NCBI GenBank assembly: GCA_001584585.1
Contig: LSYV01000001.1
Coordinates: forward strand, 399,069-463,068
DNA length: 64,000 nt
Direction: 5' to 3'
From: Gonium pectorale
Taxonomy: Eukaryota > Chlorophyta > Chlorophyceae > Chlamydomonadales > Volvocaceae
Below the pieces are notes generated by a model. It ran no database searches, had not been told where the DNA came from, and saw only the letters and a list, made by a program, of their open reading frames with translations. Below are positions 20,691 through 32,500 of the stretch, piece by piece (position 1 is the first letter of the stretch; the number at the start of each line of letters is the position of its first letter). The translations under genes and the position numbers were made by a program.

Positions 20691-21833
20691 CCATCTGGGC
20701 GAGCAAGCCAGGGCTTACGAGGCCGCCCATGCTTGAGTACGGCGCAAACAGACCAACTGTGCTGTAAACCTGTAATATGCACTGGTCCATTCCCAATGAC
20801 CGGGACGCCGCTGGCAGCTGTCGGGTGGCGAAGCAGTTCCGCGGCCCCTCACGGCACCGGCCCTGGTATGGCCAGGAATGCGCCCTCTCCGCCCCGCTGG
20901 ATGGCCAGCTCTGATGTGGCGGCCCCGCAGCCCACAGTGGTGCACTGCAGGAAGGAACGCCTCGGAACGGATGGGGATTCCAAGTAGCCATAAACAAGGG
21001 CGGCCTTGGTTTGTTCGCCTGGTAATCGACTCTTAATGGTACGCGTAACGGGATGGCAATTGGCAACACGCAGGCGTTGCATGAGACGCTCGGACTCTTC
21101 AGCAACAAAAGGGGATGCGCACCAACGGAACAAGCCCAATAGTGAGGGCCTTGTGCCTGAGGACGGCGCCGTAGCATTGCCGATCAAGCAGCAACTCTCG
21201 GCTCGTGCCTGTGCATCTTGATAAAGCCTGTGGTGTGCGGTGACCTGCATCCCGGGCTGGTATTCTGATGCGGTGTTGCCCGCGAGGTTGGTTGGTTTCA
21301 CAAGCCTCTCGATTTCGCACATACGCGCACACGCGCTTGGTCTTATCTTAACTTGACGTCACTCCTGACAATGCTCCTGCACCCCACCTGCATCGGCTGA
21401 TTGCACATTTAGGGCAGGCCGCCAAGCAGCCGTCAGGTGCCCTTCGAGCCTCGGCTCGCCCTACCCATGTCCTCCTAATGCTCCTCTCAATTCCATTGCG
21501 TGCATTGCACTACTGCATGCAGCGCTTGCGGATTTCCTGGCCGTAACCCAAGGTGTTATGGCATGGCGCTCCCACCAACGCAAGCCTAGAGAACACTCCC
21601 AACCTTTGGCAGTAGTACCGCGTTGTGCCGCCTCACGGCACCGTCGCCCACAAACCCCTGCGCCCTGTCGCATGCTTTCGTAGCCGCCCGCACCCATAAG
21701 GCGAGGTACTCTGTGCACACCACTTCCCAGCCGTTTCGCAAGAGCTGTCTGCCTGCGCTCAGCAGTCAGCACGTAGCGATATCTCCCACGTCCACATGAA
21801 TCAGTATGTCCCCGCCGGTCCGACTACGTAGCA
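20691..21833. other. intergenic, no gene recognised
   Basis: Short open frames only; nothing recognisable. Confidence 0.45.
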
Positions 21834-21838
21834 TTACA
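21834..21838 (-). terminator. TGTAA polyadenylation signal of the M48 gene
   Basis: TGTAA on the minus strand, 108 bp after the stop codon, the usual chlorophyte poly(A) signal. Confidence 0.5.
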
Positions 21839-21945
21839 TGCGCAGCCGGTCTCGCTCCCAGGGGGCTGCTGCGTTCCCGCATGACGCGTGCATGCACCGC
21901 ACCAGGCGGGGAACGAGGCCGCGGAACAGGAACGTTTGTGACCCT

Positions 21946-24164
21946 TCACGCCGAGCGCTTGGTGGACGAGGCCTTCGCCGCCTCTCCCTTCTTGGCTTTG
22001 AGTTCTAGGGGCAGGTAGGGAGGCCACCAACCCAGACGGCACGGGTCAAGGCAGGGCTGCAACCTTTGTGCGGTATGGCGGGCTGCAGAGAACTGCACGG
22101 CTGGTTAACTATCGGCGGCGCCACACGGACCCCGGCGTAGCTCCCACCTGCCCGCTTGTACGTCTCCTTGAATGCGGGCATGTTGTTCAGCAGGTGCTCT
22201 TTACGCTTGCGCGTAGGTGGGTGCGTCGAGTCGTACGTACTCGTTGGCCGGGCCGCCCTTGCCGACCTGGCCGCTCTTCTGCGGTGCGAGGAACGGACAG
22301 CACTGACGTCGTCATGCAGGCCCATCCAGCAGGAAGGCCGGGCACCTCTAGACGCATCTCTGGGCTCTGGCCGCTGGCGTCTTTCGTGCTTTATTGTGGA
22401 GGGCCGTCTGCGGTGAGGCAGCACACGTCTGGCGCCCAGGGCGGTGCAACCCCGTGCAGGGTCCGGCTCACGGCAGCGCGCCCCGCCCCGTATGTGTGGT
22501 CCCACCTTGTACTTGTCCTCCAAGTCCGCCACGAACTCGAGGCCGCGCACTGCGTCCTGCGGGTCGTAGCCGGCCTCCGCCAGCAGGTGGGCCGCCAGCA
22601 GGTCCGCCTCGTGCTCGAACCTGACGCCGCACACGCCCGCCCACGCGGGGGGAAGGAGCACGACACGGCAAGCACGGGACATTCGGTATGTGGGACAGTG
22701 GCTTCCTCCCGACGCCTCCACAACGACAGGATATTGAGGCAGACGCTGCGGGCGTCATGGCGGCAGATGGGCACAGGCCGCGCGGTCTGGTCGGATGCCT
22801 GGAGCCGTGCACCGGCGTGTGGACCGTGACCGCAGCTTCGGATGTTGAGGGACTCACTGCTGGTGCCGCAACGCGTTGGCCTTCTGTTCGTCGTTGAGGC
22901 TGTCGGGCAGGAGGGCCAGCTCCAGGGCGATGATGGGGTCATCCTTGCCGATCGTGAGCTGCGTGGAGGTGAGCAGCTTCCGATCCGCCTGCGGTGGGGT
23001 GCGGGGGTGGCGCACACGGGAGGCAACGGACATGGTGTGGCCGGGGATGGTGGGGCGGAGCGGGTTCCAAGCAGCATTAGCAGCAGCAGTAGTAGCCACA
23101 TGGACGGCCATCAATGGGGCAATGACCCGCATCACCCATGTCCTCTCGCTGCTGCGCAATGCACGGCCGGCAGGCATCGCTATGCAGCGCCGGGCAGGGG
23201 GCAGCATCGCAATGGCGCACCGGCACAGGTCTGCGCACGTCTCCGTCGGCCGAGCCCGTCACGCTGCCCAGGTGGCCCCGGATGCGGCCAAGTCGCTCCA
23301 CACGACACCAGCAAGCAGGCGCACGCATTACAGCGGCTCATCGGTTCCCTGCCGCACGCCCGTCACCCCCACCAACCCCAACGTGTGCTTGGCGAGCACG
23401 TGCGCGACCTCGTGGGCCAGGACGTAGGCCAGCGGGCCGCGGTCGTCGCTGAAGCGGGCCCGGTACTCCTCCATGAAGGCCTTGGGCACGAGCACCGTCG
23501 CCTGCGGGCAACAGGGCAACTCCGACGGAAGGAGGGAGCCCGAAGAGCAGGCGGCACTGGCAAACGGACGCTGTCTCGGGGGGCTGGCTTCGCTGTTTGG
23601 GTGCTGCTCCTCCCGGTCCATCACCGGCGCTTGCCTGGCCTTCCGCATCCCAGCTGCACGGGCTGAGCCCCTCGCTCTTGGTGACGCTGAACTCACACTT
23701 GATGCCCTTCACGTGCGCGAAGTTGCCCCCGCCCTTGCCCGCCGCCGCCTCGATGATGCGCGGCCCAACCTCCCGCAGCTCCTTCACCAGCGGGTGCCCA
23801 TCAGACAGCCGCTTCACCGACATGGCGTCCTTGAGGATTGCCTTCGGATGTCCCAAGGACTCCAGTCGTAATTCGGAACCAGCCGCCGCGTGCCCTTCAT
23901 TGCATACTCGATGGGCAGGTTCGCACGCGCTCACGCATACCTGCCATACATGAAGGGCCATGCATGCGGGCGACTACGACAGCTTGACCTGCCCCCACCC
24001 TTGCCTCATTTGCTAACAGCCCCCCGCAATGGGGCCGATTTGGGTCCTATAGGGTTTTAAACCGACCCTGGTACGGTCCCAATTTTCGGTCCGAATCTGC
24101 TCGGGCTGGGGCCGGGGCCTCGCCCGGGCCTCACCACGTTGGGATCCACATCCACCAGCTGCTT
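21946..24164 (-). CDS. M48-family zinc metallopeptidase, structure partly uncertain, one frame break
   Basis: Clear exons on the minus strand: 22988-22858, 22620-22506, 22278-22148 and 22004-21946. Upstream coding blocks lie at about 23855-23680 and 23512-23375, and a possible 30-nt exon (KQLVDVDPNV) at 24164-24135. The zinc site HEVAH is at 23400-23414 in GPLAYVLAHEVAHVLAKH. The distal Glu is in QFEHEADLLAAHLLAEAGYDP, and STHPPTRKRKEHLL is the usual M48 C-terminal motif. Together these mark an M48/OMA1-like peptidase. The usual NAF-LPGG segment before the HEXXH exon is not evident, and upstream reading frames conflict near 23850. Exon 22278-22148 is one base too long: the frame reads ...PANEY then shifts before YDSTHPP. 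Removing one base near 22236 would restore phase with the last exon. It is either a pseudogene or a sequence error; the target compartment is unknown. Confidence 0.65.
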
Positions 24165-24194
24165 CTAGGAGCCCAGATAGCCCTCCCGTGACGA

Positions 24195-24316
24195 GAGAAC
24201 CACCGAAACCCTGCCCTAACTACAGACCTCCTTCTCTTCTTGCTTGTGTGCGCCGCCGGTGTTTGGTCTTGGCTGCCGTGGTGCGCTGTAGTTAGGGCAG
24301 GGTTTCGGTGGTTCTC
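24195..24316. repeat. foldback element with perfect 30-bp terminal inverted repeats
   Basis: GAGAACCACCGAAACCCTGC... (24195-24224) is the exact reverse complement of 24287-24316, enclosing 62 bases. A third partial copy of the end, GAGAACCACCGAA, follows at 24326, so 24306-24338 is itself palindromic. A second hairpin, AACGGGAGGG/CCCTCCCGTT, abuts it. It may be a MITE or a small-RNA hairpin precursor. Confidence 0.8.
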
Positions 24317-24338
24317 ATAACTATGAGAACCACCGAAC

Positions 24339-25384
24339 GGGAGGGCTGCCTGCCCCTCCCGTTGTCTGCGCCCTTTCTCGCCTCTCCGCCTGTAACCTTT
24401 CCACAGAAAAAAAGGCAAGAACAAACACCGACGGCGCACACACGAAGAGAAGGGGCCCTGCATTTAAGACCAAAGAACAGGAAGGCTCGTGTAATCAATT
24501 TGCACATCCACTCGGCTTGCTTGGACATAATGCGTCGACATAGCACTCAGAGCAAGAATGCGCGGATTCAATGGTGACCAGAGCGCCTGGCGGTATGACA
24601 TTTCCACATTGAGTGCGCACGAAACGGCTTGAAATTCCCACAGCATATAGAGCAGGCACCAAACATTGCATTGCGTCTGAAGGCGGTGCTCTGGCACATC
24701 ACCGCAGTTGAGCGGCCCCGTCGTACAGGGAGTTGACCGGTCAGCGCCGGTGGTCAGTTGGTGGTCAGTTCCCCTTAAGGCCCCTCATTTCCGGGAACCC
24801 AGGCAGATCATGCTTTTGTAACGCAATAGACAATGCCTGCTTCGTGGGCAACCAATGCCCCTGCGCTTGTTCCATTCTTTCCATTTGGGTATTTCCATTT
24901 CCATCCCGTTTCTGGTTCTCTTTTTTGGTACACAACCGTTGTGCAACCGACCCCGATGCCGGGCCGATCTGGTTTCGGGTCGCACACCGAAGGGGCCCCG
25001 GTTCACGAACCAGAGCTCCACGTTCCGAGCAGCACGAAGGAGGGTGCGGGCCTGCAATGGCGTGATGCTCGGTGCGCACACTCGTACACAGTGCCCGCGT
25101 CTTGGGGAATGGAGGCGCCGCAATGGCGAGGGCGAGGGCCATGTGACGTCGCGTCGGCGTTGCAAGTTGGCGGCAGTTTGGCCGGGGTCCGCAAAAGTAT
25201 CAGATGGCCTTCCTGGCAGGCAGCGCCGGCTCGCTTTCGCGGAATATGCTATCTGTTCACAAGCATCAACACATTAGTGTAGCGTGTGCTGAGGCTGTGC
25301 CAGCCGCAGGAGGCAGGCCGCTCCCGTAGAGTTACGAGGGAGGGAATGACAAGGGGTCAATTCACCGGACTTCTTGCTCTGAGT
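24339..25384. other. intergenic, no gene recognised
   Basis: It contains a minus-strand fragment of the short dispersed element at 24895-24926 (CCCGTTTCTGGTTCTCTTTTTT). Otherwise nothing was recognised. Confidence 0.5.
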
Positions 25385-26470
25385 GTATGGTCCAACAACG
25401 CGTAATCATGCAGGGAAACATCAATAATGCAGTATCCGGCAGGGGCGCCGACCTGCAGCTGTCATGTGTAATGTGATGGCTCGGCAATCGTTGGTACGGA
25501 TGGCTGTCGCTTGCCATCCTGTGGGTAATGAAGGGGTTTGTGCGTGGATGCATTGCCGTCGCACGTGAGGACGCGGCGGTGCCATGTGCCACGGGCGACC
25601 TACATGTCGTATGATGGGTCGCTCGGGCTGCCTGCCTTGGCGTCTGCGCCTCCGCCGGAGGCGCTTCCTCTTCGTTTGTAGTGCGACATCCACGGCTTTA
25701 GGATCGGACAGAGCCTTCTTCCTAGGTCAGCCAGGAGCGCCGTCATGCTTATGAAAAAGAGAACCAGAAACGGGGAAGGCAGCATCTACGGACATACACA
25801 CCCGAGGGTGTGATGTATCCAGCAGGGCGCCGAGTACAAGGCATGGCGGGCGAGGTATACGAGCAGACGGGCCCTCCCGGTGTGTCACCAGAAGCACCCG
25901 ATGAGCAGCCCGATTCAGGCCTCAGCACCATGCATTCTGCTGACTTAGTATACGTCATTCATCATCCTAGCTTCAGGTTCGGCTCAGCAGAGTCGTGAGA
26001 CAGCTTTGCATTGTCAGAGAGCGTCGCTCCGCACTACGTGTCAAGTGTGTCAAGCCGCATATTGAAGGAAGCCTCGAAGGAACACATCGCGGATGGGCTT
26101 CTAGCACTCTTACCGGCGGCATGACGCAGCCGCACTGTCGAAAGCAGTTGCCGCCAGGCATGCAGGCTTCCCGCCTCCGACATGAGTACGTGCAAGGTCA
26201 TCAGCTGGAAGCCGTACATAACCTTGTCTGGGCGGAAGCTCAAGCAATTAGACTTGCAGGATGACTTGCAGGAAAGGTGGCAGGGTACTTTGGCACACGG
26301 ATCAAAGTCCTGATAGCTTCTTGGCTGTGCTTGGCTGCACTACCGGTCCCAAAGCTGTGAGGACGCCGGCCCAGGTGGGAACTCTGATCAGCCAGCCTGC
26401 CAGCCAGCCTGCGCGATCTGTGGGGCTTCTCCTGTTCAACAGTCGTCAGACGCTCGGCCCGTCCGCTCGA
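25385..26470 (+). repeat. dispersed repeat R3, copy 2, interrupted
   Basis: R3 sequence runs 25385-25470 and resumes about 26130-26470. The intervening ~650 bp is absent from copy 1 at 20275-20690 and contains a complete short dispersed element (25754-25880). It is therefore an insertion or patchwork in this copy. Confidence 0.6.
25754..25880 (+). repeat. short dispersed element, subfamily A, uninterrupted
   Basis: It starts AAAAAGAGAACCAGAAACGG, has the central 7-bp hairpin CACACCC-GA-GGGTGTG, then GATGTATCCAGCAGGGCGCC, and ends GAGCAGACGGGCCCTCCCGG. It serves as the reference for the interrupted copies at 55329-55672 and 50147-50584. Confidence 0.85.
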
Positions 26471-26837
26471 ACAAGCCTCCTTTGCGGCTGGTTTTGGCTT
26501 GCAGGCACGCTCGCGTGTGCTTCCCGTACGTGCCCAAGCCCTGTCATGGCCACCTTTGCTATTCCTTTCGCTCCCCCCACTACGTATGTTGGCGCGCCGC
26601 AGCAGTTACGGGTATGCACGTTACGCAGTTAACGGTCACGACATGTGGGTGTTCCCCTTGTCTGTCACATGCATTGTGTGATGCCAAGAGCTGGGGTTCG
26701 GGCGTACAGGTCGCGACCACCAGGAAGGCACACGCCAGAGGCACATGTTTGGGCTGGGGAGCGATGATGATGAACTGGGTTAGTTGCCAGGGTCAGCCAG
26801 GTCAGCCTTCCTTGGGGGACGGGAGGACGTTCCTTCA
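26471..26837. other. no gene recognised
   Basis: Short open frames only. Confidence 0.45.
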
Positions 26838-26945
26838 CCTGACTTGCCTTACAACCACCCACCCTCCTGAAAAAGCTGCTCCTTCGGGTCTGTATGGCCG
26901 TAGAGGCGGGCTGTCTTTGCTGTTTCCCACCCGGCCCCGATTCCC
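26838..26945 (-). repeat. short dispersed element, diverged copy
   Basis: Read on the minus strand it keeps GCCTCTACGGCCATACAG, a CCCGAAGG core, and the AGGGTGGGTGGTTGTA equivalent of the G-rich part. Similarity is lower than in other copies. Confidence 0.5.
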
Positions 26946-27639
26946 AGCAGCTAAGTTTCCCTGCAGAAGCTTCCTATTGTATAGCCATGGGGAAATGCCT
27001 GCTACCGGGTACTCTGGATATCTCCTGGGAGCACGTTGCAGGGATGCCCGCGGGGGGGGGGGCTTATCACGGTTTGGCTGGGGTCGCCGACCCAAATGCG
27101 AGCCAGTCGTAGCGTGCAACCGATGGTCGTTTGTCCAATTAATGTACGGTGAACCGGCCCGGACCTCGAGTTGCGTGCTTGTATCCGTTTTGCCCTTGAT
27201 CGTAACAGAGGATACCAACGGATGTGGGACCTCTGCACGGGACCAAGGGTTATCCGGCGCCTTCTGATGTGTGGCGTGGGCATCCGGTATCCCAGGCGGT
27301 TTGGTCGCGCGTGGGAAGATGTGTGACGTCACAAATGCGCTGGAGGAACACCTTGCACAGCGGCCTACAGGAGGTTGGCAAGCGGAGGGAGTCAATGCGG
27401 TGTTGCTAACAGGAACTGCAATGCCGAACGGATGGACGGTGGTTCCACGAGGCGAAGCCGAAGACCAGGTGCAGGCCCCATGTCTGAATCCGGGTTAAAG
27501 GTGCACTGTAGAGGGTGGGGGTGGGGGTGAAGGTGAGGGTTGGCATGCGTATTCAAGGCCAGCACAACGGCACGGAAGGAGCGGGGCAAAGGGGGCACAA
27601 CGGGAAGGATACAACGGCGGCAGATCACAGATTACAGAT
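26946..27639. other. no gene recognised
   Basis: It contains a G-rich run near 27050-27061. No coding signature was recognised. Confidence 0.45.
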
Positions 27640-27760
27640 CACAAGCTCCCAACAGAGGGGTTGCAGGACGTACGACGACACGAGCCGGTTCGCTGCCGAC
27701 CCGCCATAGCAGAGGAGGTGAAACACCCGGCAGGGGATAATTGCAGGCCCTGCCACTCGT
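27640..27760 (-). repeat. LINE 3'-tail fragment
   Basis: The minus strand reads TGTTTCACCTCCTCTGCTATGGCGGGTCGG...CCGGCTCGTGT...TGCAACCCCTCTG. It matches the 3' UTR of the LINE at 63000-63090 and the fragment at 49978-50086. A typical 5'-truncated insertion. Confidence 0.6.
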
Positions 27761-29570
27761 ATGAAAAGATCCGGGATGCCATTCTTGGCTTGTACTCCAA
27801 GGCACAACCAACCCATCCTCTATGCTCGCAACACACATGCAGCTCGCCCTCCAATGCTCCGGCACCACAACGAACCCTGCACACACCCGGCGAAGCCCGC
27901 ACCGAGATGGTGTTTTCGTGTGCCCCGCCGGCCTAAAATGTGCTTCAAACATACAGGCCCAATGTCTTACATCCGTCCAGGTCCAATGTATTGACGCATC
28001 TCATCATCAATGTGTCCTGCTGTCGTTTTCGGTGTTTGAAGCAGGACTTCGACGAGTGCTCGAATGCGCGGAGGATCGGCTCCCCTTTAAACAGGGCAGC
28101 TGGGCCGTCGGTCCCATCCCGTGTGACCAAGAGAAGTGCGAAGCACCTGCGCCGTCCCTCCTAGGCGCCACGGAGGCCAGTCAGCCTGGGCTCACATGCA
28201 GCAGTCCCCGCTTCCGCTTGACAAACCACGGCTCGGCGACAGCCGATGACGCCCTCTGCCTGGTGCGTCATCGTCATACTGCTGAAGACGTCTGGCTTGG
28301 GTGCCGCAACACGTGCAAAACTGACTCTGACTCTGACTGCATCATTTGAATCGACCCTTCGATTGTCACATTTCCAACTCGATTCCTTGCATAGTCCCCA
28401 TGACCTGGCTTCCCGGCGGCTAGGCTGGCCGCACTGGTTACGTCTATGTGTAGATTACTAATGCATCCGAGAGCCACGTGCGGTGCCGCGCATTGTCATA
28501 TTTCGAAAGTTTGTTGTGCCGCTGGGCGAAGTGTGGCCCTTATGTCTAGGCCCTGGAACACACCAGGGGAATCACACCAGGGGTCTCCCCTGGAGTACGC
28601 AATGTAAATCCCCAGCGTCCCGATCCGGACGCTACGTTGGTGCGAACTACGTAAGATTACACTGCCGCTCCCCTGTTAGAAGACGAGCCATGCGGTAAGG
28701 ATGAATGGTATGACATGTTGGGTTACGCGGTTGCAGGTACGCCGAGCAGCGTACCTAGTTTTTCCCCTGGTTTTCCCACTGTCCCAAAGTGCTCCAATCG
28801 AAGGCACTTTGGACCCCGCTGATGAATGCACCTCCTAAATGTGGCTATGGCTGAAATGCATGGCAGCAACGTACACCTCCGGTCCGCAGGCCCCCTCAGC
28901 CAAGCCAGCCACACAGGGCCACACCGCCCAGGGACCCGTGCGCTATACTACGTTGCTCACCGTGTACCTCCGTGTACTACTGGTAACACCGCGCCATTGA
29001 ACATTTCAATCAATTTATGTAAGTTTAATCAATTGAAGCGTGGAGATATATGGATACGAAAAAAAGAGAACCAGGAACGATACGATTCTGACCTTCCTGA
29101 CGGCCCACGGGTCGTCATTGGCAAGGTAGCAGTGTTTTTGCAGGGAGTGACGAGCCTTAGCGCTTTGATCGGTCATGGCTGCCATCGTCATTTCAGGCGC
29201 CCTGGCAGCCCTGGCAGGTGTCAAGCCCAAGGGCCAGTGCCGTCTTGCGCCCCGCCGTCCAAGTCGATAGAGCACGCGACACGATCCATTCTAGGTTGAA
29301 TCACATGCCCCAGCTGCTTGGCAAGGTTGCGGGACCCGTGGGGCTGTAGCCCCCCGTTGTAGGCTTTCTCGATGCGATAGGTCGCGGCTTCCGGACAAGG
29401 GCAACTTAATCCTATATACGTGCTTTATTGTATCCACTTTATGTAATAGACATTGGGCCACAGATTGGGTCGTCCTGATACACGACAATACACTTTTGCA
29501 CCACGACGCAAAAGGGGTCGTCTTCTGCTGCCCTGCTTGAGCCCACAAGTAGAATCCTTACAGTGCCCAG
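27761..29570. other. intergenic, no gene recognised
   Basis: It contains small hairpins (CAGGGGTCTCCCCTG near 28580; AGGTACGC...GCGTACCT near 28735) and a fragment of the short dispersed element at 29059-29080 (AAAAAAAGAGAACCAGGAACG). The last few hundred bases probably hold the promoter of the coiled-coil gene. Confidence 0.5.
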
Positions 29571-32500
29571 ATGCTCGAGCTACTAGGACCGCAGTCCGCC
29601 CCGCTGAAGCGGGCGGCTTGCAAGCCTGGTTGCCAGCTTCGGGGCCGTCCGACTCGGCTAGTTTGTTCTGCGGTGATCGGAGATGGCGATCTGCCGAAAA
29701 CGTCCAGGCGGCAGAGCTTACTGGGGGGCGCAGCTGCGAGCTTCATCCTCTCGCTTGCTGACCCTGTTCTGGCCGCTGTCGAGGTGAGCTAATCCTGGCC
29801 GCCGCAGCTGCTTGCCGCTTGATTCGTGGCGCGCGGGGGCCGAGGACGAGCATTGGTGACGTGGGGGAAGCGTCGGGAGAGGAGCCGGGGGAGCGAGGCA
29901 ACGCGCGGGGCTCTGTCTTATTATGCTAGAGGTTGTCATGTAACAACGCTTGCGGCAATGGCCAGTGGTGGCCAAGTTTGTTGACTTGCAATGCTCGCAG
30001 ACCACACTGGCGGACAAGTCCAAAGAGGCGCGATCAGCGGCTCGGCGCGAGCGGCGTGCCAAGAAGCGGATGAGCAAGGTGGAGACGCAGGCCGCGTCGT
30101 CCGCCACAGAGCCTGTGCCGTCGCCAACCCCCTCGCCGCCGGAGCCGACGCCGGCGCCCTCTACCTCAGCCGCGCCCCGGGCCCGTCCTGCTGCTCGCGC
30201 GGCCAAGCCAGCGTCCGCCGCTGCTGGCGCAGGCGCGGGGGCTGCCGGGGCCGCTGGCGGGGCTGCCGGCTTCAATCTGGGCGCGATGGGTGCCACGGTG
30301 CTGGGGGGCCTGGGCGCACTGCTGGGCATCCAGCAGCTCAAGAAGGTGCGGCCCCGCCTCCGCAATTCACACCACATCACAGGCCCTGCCAGCGGCGAAG
30401 CGGCGGCCAACAAGCCAGTTAACACATTTGCGACGCGGTTACCGCCGGGCCCATGCCTGCAGTGGGCCTGGGCTTGGTGCTGGGTGGCTGTTTTGATGCA
30501 CACACCACCTCCCAATTGGCACGCCGCCACTGCGTTGAGCAGCAAACCGTGTTTTGCAGTGCGGACAGCTTACGGCCTGCAGCGGCCCCTGCCCTTGCCC
30601 GCTCCTCCTGGACATGACAGGATTCCGAACAAAATAAGGCTGCGGCCCTAGCTGAGGCTGTGGAGCGGCTGGGCGAGCGACTTGAGGAGAAGGAGAAGGA
30701 GAAGGAGGAGGTCAAGGAGGTGCTGCAGAGCAAGGTAGGCGACCCCACGGCGCCTGCACTCCTGGCGGCAAGGGGCCGAGGACAAGCTCCTCTGGACGGC
30801 TCGATAGCATGAAATGACAGACCGAAGCATCGCACGTTCACCGTCCCGACCGGGGGCACACCCCAAAGACTGACGGGGCAATCGGAACTCGCAATACGCT
30901 GTCTCGGCGCCAGCTTGTGGTTGGATTCCGCAGTGGACCATTGGCTGGGGAGCCCGTCTCACTCCGGCTCGATGTCCCGGCAGGTGGAGGAGCTGCAGGA
31001 GGAGAAGGAAGCCGTCATCCAGGCCGCCAGGTTGGTGCTGGAGAGTGCACGGTACCAGCCGTCATGACCCATCGTCCGACAGTGTGGCCATCGGGGAACT
31101 TGTGCTGCCGGGTCTTCGCGTGTATGTGGTCGTACATGTATGCGCCGTCATCTGTCGCTGCGCCATGGGCAAGACGCGCCGCGCCTCTTCCGGTCGCACT
31201 TCCGTGGGCCCGGATCGACTGGCGAAGCCAGCGCTGACCCGCCGGCCCCTCACCCCGCCCCGACGTCATGCGGTCACAGGTCCCGCGAGGAGGAGCTCCG
31301 TGCCAGCGCCAACGAGTCTCAGGCGCTGGCCGCCCAGCTGGAGAGCGAGGTAGCTGCTGCCCGCAAGGCCATTGAGGACAAGGAGCGCATGATGCTGGAG
31401 CTTGAGAAGCAGGTGCGCCGGGGCAGGGCACAGCGACGGGCGGTAGAAGGCCGGGGCTGGGCAGAACTGCGTCGATGCCGATGTCCTGCATGTTGCAAAG
31501 GGCCCCGCAGTCTGGAAAAACGGCCGCTTGCCCTTCCTCAAGCTCAGTGGTATCATCCAGTTGGCCCGATCTGCTGTGGTTGCCCCTCCCCTGCCGGATG
31601 GGACTTACGCTGCTGGTGCCCAGCTCGTCGTTGTTCATTCCCCTTTCCCTTCAACTCCCCTACCCCACTGATGTGCAGATTGCGGTGATGAAGCGTCAGA
31701 TCAGCATCGGCAAGGACCAGCTGCTGGCGACCAAGGACATGAGGGTGGGGGGAGCGGGGAGCGGGAGGAGGGGACTGCAGCAAGCTGCCGGGATCGTGGA
31801 GTTGTGTTGGACGCCGGTGGTTGCCGTTTGTGTACCAGACCGGCAGCTGGCAATCGCGCAGTGGCTCTTGGGCTGTGCCACGGCCGCATGTCGCACATGG
31901 CCTGGTCTGCAGCACACCCCTGGTCTGTTGCCACCTCCGTCCTGCTGACTCCCAGGAGCCCCAATCTCGCATGACCACAACACTTAGGGCCTGACGCCAT
32001 GTGACACGCCTGTTCACGCTTTGCCGATTGCCCCCGACCACCTTACCTCACCCACCCCCCGCAGGAGGCCACCGCCCTGATGACGGACCTGGCGCCCAAG
32101 GAGGTGATGCTCCGGGAGCTGGAGGCGCAGGTGCGCAGCGGCGGCGGCAGCAGCGGCAGCGGCGGGGAACTGGGTTGGAGGAAATGTGGGACGGAAACGG
32201 AGCGGAGGGTGGGAGTTGCGGCCCGGCCCGGCGATGGCCGGCCATGGCCGGAAGGGGCCATCGTCCATAATGATGTTCAATCAACTCATGAAACGTCCTC
32301 CCAACGCAGCCCTTTTTTTGTCCTCCCCTCCCCTCCCTTCCCCCTCCCCCCCCAAGGTGGCCCTCCTGACCGTTGAGGCCAAGGAGGCCCGCATGATGCT
32401 GGCTGAGAGGGAGTCCAAGGTGGCGGCGCTCGAGGGGCAGGTGGCGTCCATGCAGTCCATCGTGCAGTACAGCAAGCAGGTGCGGCAACAGGAAAGGGCA

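Noticed and set aside
22068..22829. 253-codon plus-strand frame
   Set aside because: Antisense to well-supported M48 exons.
24289..24318. CRISPR-like repeats
   Set aside because: Inverted rather than regularly spaced direct repeats, in a eukaryotic genome.
28733..28766. small hairpin as a terminator
   Set aside because: Intrinsic terminators do not apply to nuclear pol II genes and no gene ends here.
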